The notes under the pieces were generated by a model. That model worked only from the letters and a program-made list of their open reading frames with translations, had not been told where the DNA came from and searched no databases. Below are positions 51,401-52,910 of a stretch of 52,910 bases of DNA, in pieces (within the stretch, counting starts at the first letter, position 1; every line of letters starts with the position of its first letter). The position numbers and the translations under genes are program-made. Origin of the DNA: GCA-2728135 sp002728135 (GTDB lineage: Bacteria; Pseudomonadota; Alphaproteobacteria; UBA828); the NCBI GenBank assembly GCA_963997635.1, contig CAXEND010000016.1:1-52910 (forward strand), written 5' to 3'.

Positions 51401-51931
51401 GAGAAATTAGGTGTGATACAATATGCATCATTACAGCAAGATAAGACTAACCTGACCACAGTTAGGCTTTCAGGAGTTATACTAAATATCCAAGAAAGAT
51501 CTAATGCAGATGGTAAATTTGCATTTGTTAGATTTTCCGATCCATCTGGTAGTTTTGAAATAGCCTTCTTTAGAGATATTTATACACTTTATAAAGAACA
51601 ACTCAAAATAGGGGAAAAATATTTAATTAAGACAAACGTTAGAAGAGAAGAGGATCAATTTCGTTTGACTGCAGAGAAAATAGAAAAACTCAACTCAATA
51701 ATGGCACTTCAAAAGAATAAATTTGAATTACATATAAATTCAAATCAATCCATAATTAAATTACATGAAATTTTAAAACGCCAGTGTGTCGGTGACACTA
51801 CTATTTTGCTGATTATACATTTAGAAAATCAAATAATAGAAATTTCAATTCCCCAAAAATACAGTATAACCCCAGATATAATAAGTGAAATTGATAACCT
51901 AGAAGGTATTATAAAGGTAATTGAATGCTAA
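48467..51931 (+). CDS. dnaE: DNA polymerase III subunit alpha
   Basis: 1154 residues, DnaE1 length. The replicative polymerase. The PHP domain starts at FVHLRTHSAYSLSEGAIK and runs to about 280. The palm shows GPGRGSGAGSLVAWAL and the catalytic aspartates in MPDFDIDFCRNRRDEVIDYV near residue 415. The helix-hairpin-helix region (FSLVARVGSHALNKRQLENLTKAGAF) is followed by an OB fold (VRLSGVILNIQERSNADGKFAFVRFSD) after about 990. The PHP metal site appears partly altered, as is normal for proteobacterial DnaE. The promoter must lie in the 139 bp shared with the flavoprotein gene. Confidence 0.97.
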   Translation: MPHGNFVHLRTHSAYSLSEGAIKISNLIELALQNNMPAIGLTDKGNLFGAMEFSEKAKESGLQPILGLELAITDKNKGSLVPSKKEENLKPNWIVLLTQSEIGWQNLMALSSKAYLDTPPTEVPQVNFEKLSCHSDGLIALSGGPDGPIGQLIQKNKIKEAYNITESLSKIFKDRFYIEIMRHDRQSEIITEPHFIKISQELKLPIVATNDIYFSDTQMHEAHDVLMCISQGAHIDQPNRNRVTPQHYFRSTEEMEKLFSDIPEAIENTLTIAKRTAYATPLRDPILPKFEVSHGRTESQELKYQAQKGLESRFSESFFCKQSKDKGNENIKKIYVERLNSELKIISDMNFPGYFLIVADFIRWAKENKIPVGPGRGSGAGSLVAWALTITDIDPIRFGLLFERFLNPERISMPDFDIDFCRNRRDEVIDYVCQRYGQEKVAQIITFGKLEARAVIRDVGRVLGLPYGQVDKISKLVPFNPANPIRLEEAIREEPLFQQMKDEDPSVARLLKIALKLEGLYRHASTHAAGLVIGDRPLNELVPLYRDPRSSMPVTQFSMYFSENSGLVKFDFLGLKTLTVIDNACRLIEIDGEIINLSNIPLDDQLTFQLLASGHTAGVFQLESTGMRDALRGLRPDKFEDIIAIVALYRPGPMENIPQYVARKHGTEKPDYLHKMLEGILRETYGVIIYQEQVMEIARVLSGYSLGSADILRRAMGKKIQSEMDDQREIFVNGAINNGVEKTQASQIFDLVARFAGYGFNKSHAAAYALVAYQTAYLKANYPVQFMAATMTLDLNNTDKLSGFKQELDRLGVTLLPPNINYSNSTFSVEKISNGKNAVRYALSAIKNVGEQAMEILVEERKKNGLFSDMFSLVARVGSHALNKRQLENLTKAGAFDDLNKNRKQIFESIEILVRYAESARRDINQASLFDNAKSGTIEKLTLPTQTDWSISNKLQFEQDSLGYFLSAHPLDNFEKKLEKLGVIQYASLQQDKTNLTTVRLSGVILNIQERSNADGKFAFVRFSDPSGSFEIAFFRDIYTLYKEQLKIGEKYLIKTNVRREEDQFRLTAEKIEKLNSIMALQKNKFELHINSNQSIIKLHEILKRQCVGDTTILLIIHLENQIIEISIPQKYSITPDIISEIDNLEGIIKVIEC

Positions 51932-52011
51932 ATAAATTTTTTTTAAATCTTTATGCTTGATTTCATACTATTAAAAAGATATCACACACTAATATTTAGT
52001 TAAAATTCTCA

Positions 52012-52076
52012 CGCGAAACTGGGCTAAAATTATTAGAAGCCCGTCCGGTGCCCATACTAAGGGACGATATTTCGCG
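52012..52076 (+). promoter_or_regulatory. Branched RNA leader of rpsB
   Basis: A closing stem CGCGAAA (52012-52018) with TTTCGCG (52070-52076) encloses two hairpins: GGGCT/AGCCC (52021-52025, 52038-52042) and GTCC/GGAC (52043-52046, 52062-52065). It ends 29 bp before the rpsB ATG. A three-way junction before rpsB suits an S2 autoregulatory leader. The 80 bp upstream, after dnaE, are AT-rich, with a weak TTGATT/TATCAC promoter candidate at 51957-51985. Confidence 0.6.
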
Positions 52077-52105
52077 GATGTATAACCGGAAAAAGGAAAA
52101 TATCT

Positions 52106-52910
52106 ATGGCGTTACCAGATTTTACTATGCGTGAACTGCTAGAAGCAGGTGTTCACTTTGGCCATCAAACCCGTCGCTGGAATCCAAAAATGTCAAAATA
52201 CATCTTTGGTGAAAGAAGCAACGTGCATATTCTAGATCTACAACAGACAGTCCCTTTATTACACCAAGCCTTACTGGCAATAAGCGATACTGCCTCAAAT
52301 GGAGGTAGAGTACTTTTTGTAGGAACTAAACGCCAAGCTCAAGAACCTATAGCTGAAGCAGCTCTACGTTCAGGACAATATTTTGTTAATCATCGTTGGT
52401 TAGGGGGCATGCTTACAAATTGGAAAGCTGTTTCAAGTTCCATAAAAACTTTAAATGAACTCGATTCTACGCTTGCTCAAGAAGAGATCGGACTCACAAA
52501 AAAGGAAACCCTTCAACTCACAAGACGACGAGATAAACTTGAAAGAGCTCTTGGGGGCATACGAGAAATGGGAGGTGTCCCAGATATCATAATAGCTATA
52601 GATACAAATAAAGAAGAAATAGCTATATTAGAAGCACGCAAACTTGGAATACCCGTTGTTGCTATTTTAGATAGTAACTGCAACCCAGATTTAATTAATT
52701 TTCCTATACCAGGAAATGATGACGCAATTCGCGCAATTCGACTTTATTGTGATTTGTTTGCACGTTCTGTACTTAACGGGCTCCAAAAAGAAATGGAAGC
52801 CTCTGGGGTTGATACCGGAGCAGCTATTGAGACAGCTGAAGAAAACTTACCTAATGAAGTTTCAACTGACCCTAAAGAAGAAGTTTCAACTGACCCTAAA
52901 GAAGAAGTTT
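52106..52910 (+). CDS. rpsB: 30S ribosomal protein S2 (3' end missing)
   Basis: The first 268 residues; the frame runs off the window. The N-terminal FTMRELLEAGVHFGHQTRRWNPKMSKYIFGER is the S2 signature, followed by FVGTKRQAQEPIAEAA and LGGMLTNWKAV. The core ends near residue 232 (LFARSVLNGLQKE). After that comes an acidic extension with at least two exact copies of EVSTDPKE. S2 joins the small subunit late and is normally followed by tsf. AAAGGAAAA precedes the ATG, and the leader is structured. Confidence 0.95.
   Translation, partial: MALPDFTMRELLEAGVHFGHQTRRWNPKMSKYIFGERSNVHILDLQQTVPLLHQALLAISDTASNGGRVLFVGTKRQAQEPIAEAALRSGQYFVNHRWLGGMLTNWKAVSSSIKTLNELDSTLAQEEIGLTKKETLQLTRRRDKLERALGGIREMGGVPDIIIAIDTNKEEIAILEARKLGIPVVAILDSNCNPDLINFPIPGNDDAIRAIRLYCDLFARSVLNGLQKEMEASGVDTGAAIETAEENLPNEVSTDPKEEVSTDPKEEV
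52856..52910 (+). repeat. 24-bp codon-aligned tandem repeat in the rpsB tail
   Basis: Two identical 24-bp units (52856-52879 and 52880-52903) and the first seven bases of a third run into the window edge. Each unit encodes EVSTDPKE in the rpsB frame. The identity at DNA level points to recent duplication. Confidence 0.85.

Overview
The window is a dense stretch of chromosomal backbone from an AT-rich alphaproteobacterium (roughly one-third GC by eye). Three things point there. The gene order suf, tRNA-Leu-tig-clpP-clpX-lon-hup-tRNA-Val-tRNA-Asp-nuoA..N-birA-coaX-rnj-mce-DUF1467-proS-lolC-lolD-dnaE-rpsB is typical of alphaproteobacteria. The prolyl-tRNA synthetase is the short form without an editing insertion. 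A ROSE-like RNA thermometer sits in front of a small heat-shock gene. The tRNA-His keeps the G-1:C73 pair, which argues against the alphaproteobacterial branches that lost it, and the compact AT-rich style suggests a free-living, possibly marine, Rhodospirillales-like or SAR116-like lineage. The exact taxon cannot be fixed from the sequence alone.

Layout. 1-3442 (+) is the 3' end of a suf operon (sufD partial, sufS, sufU, a SufT-like MIP18/DUF59 protein, an A-type carrier). 3497-5348 (-) is glnB-glnA. 5542-6714 (+) is a class I aminotransferase, followed by tRNA-His. 6938-10144 (+) encodes a 1068-residue FecR-RTX protein, the most accessory-looking gene here, facing an MFS transporter (-). 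Then come parE and a DEAD-box RNA helicase (+), hsp20 (-) with its thermometer, an amidase (-), the bifunctional NAD(P)HX repair enzyme (+), tRNA-Leu, and the protein quality-control block tig-clpP-clpX-lon with hup. After tRNA-Val and tRNA-Asp, the 14 respiratory complex I genes nuoA-nuoN run without interruption (26104-40265). They are followed by birA, coaX, rnj, mce, a small membrane protein, proS, lolC/E-lolD, an FMN-binding flavoprotein (-), dnaE and the start of rpsB, which is cut by the window edge.

How it works together. suf supplies Fe-S clusters, which complex I needs in NuoB, E, F, G and I. Trigger factor, ClpXP, Lon and Hsp20 form a folding and proteolysis set; a promoter resembling the RpoH consensus lies before clpX and a ROSE-like thermometer before hsp20. 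glnB-glnA handle nitrogen assimilation.

No obviously new multi-gene system is visible. The best leads are single elements: the FecR-RTX hybrid with no export genes beside it; two interlocked perfect inverted repeats between tRNA-Val and tRNA-Asp; a 12-bp perfect inverted repeat between the amidase and the NAD(P)HX repair gene; a branched leader before rpsB; and codon-aligned 24-bp tandem repeats in the rpsB tail. No CRISPR, IS element, transposase, integrase, phage gene or rRNA was seen. No gene-free stretch exceeds 300 bp.
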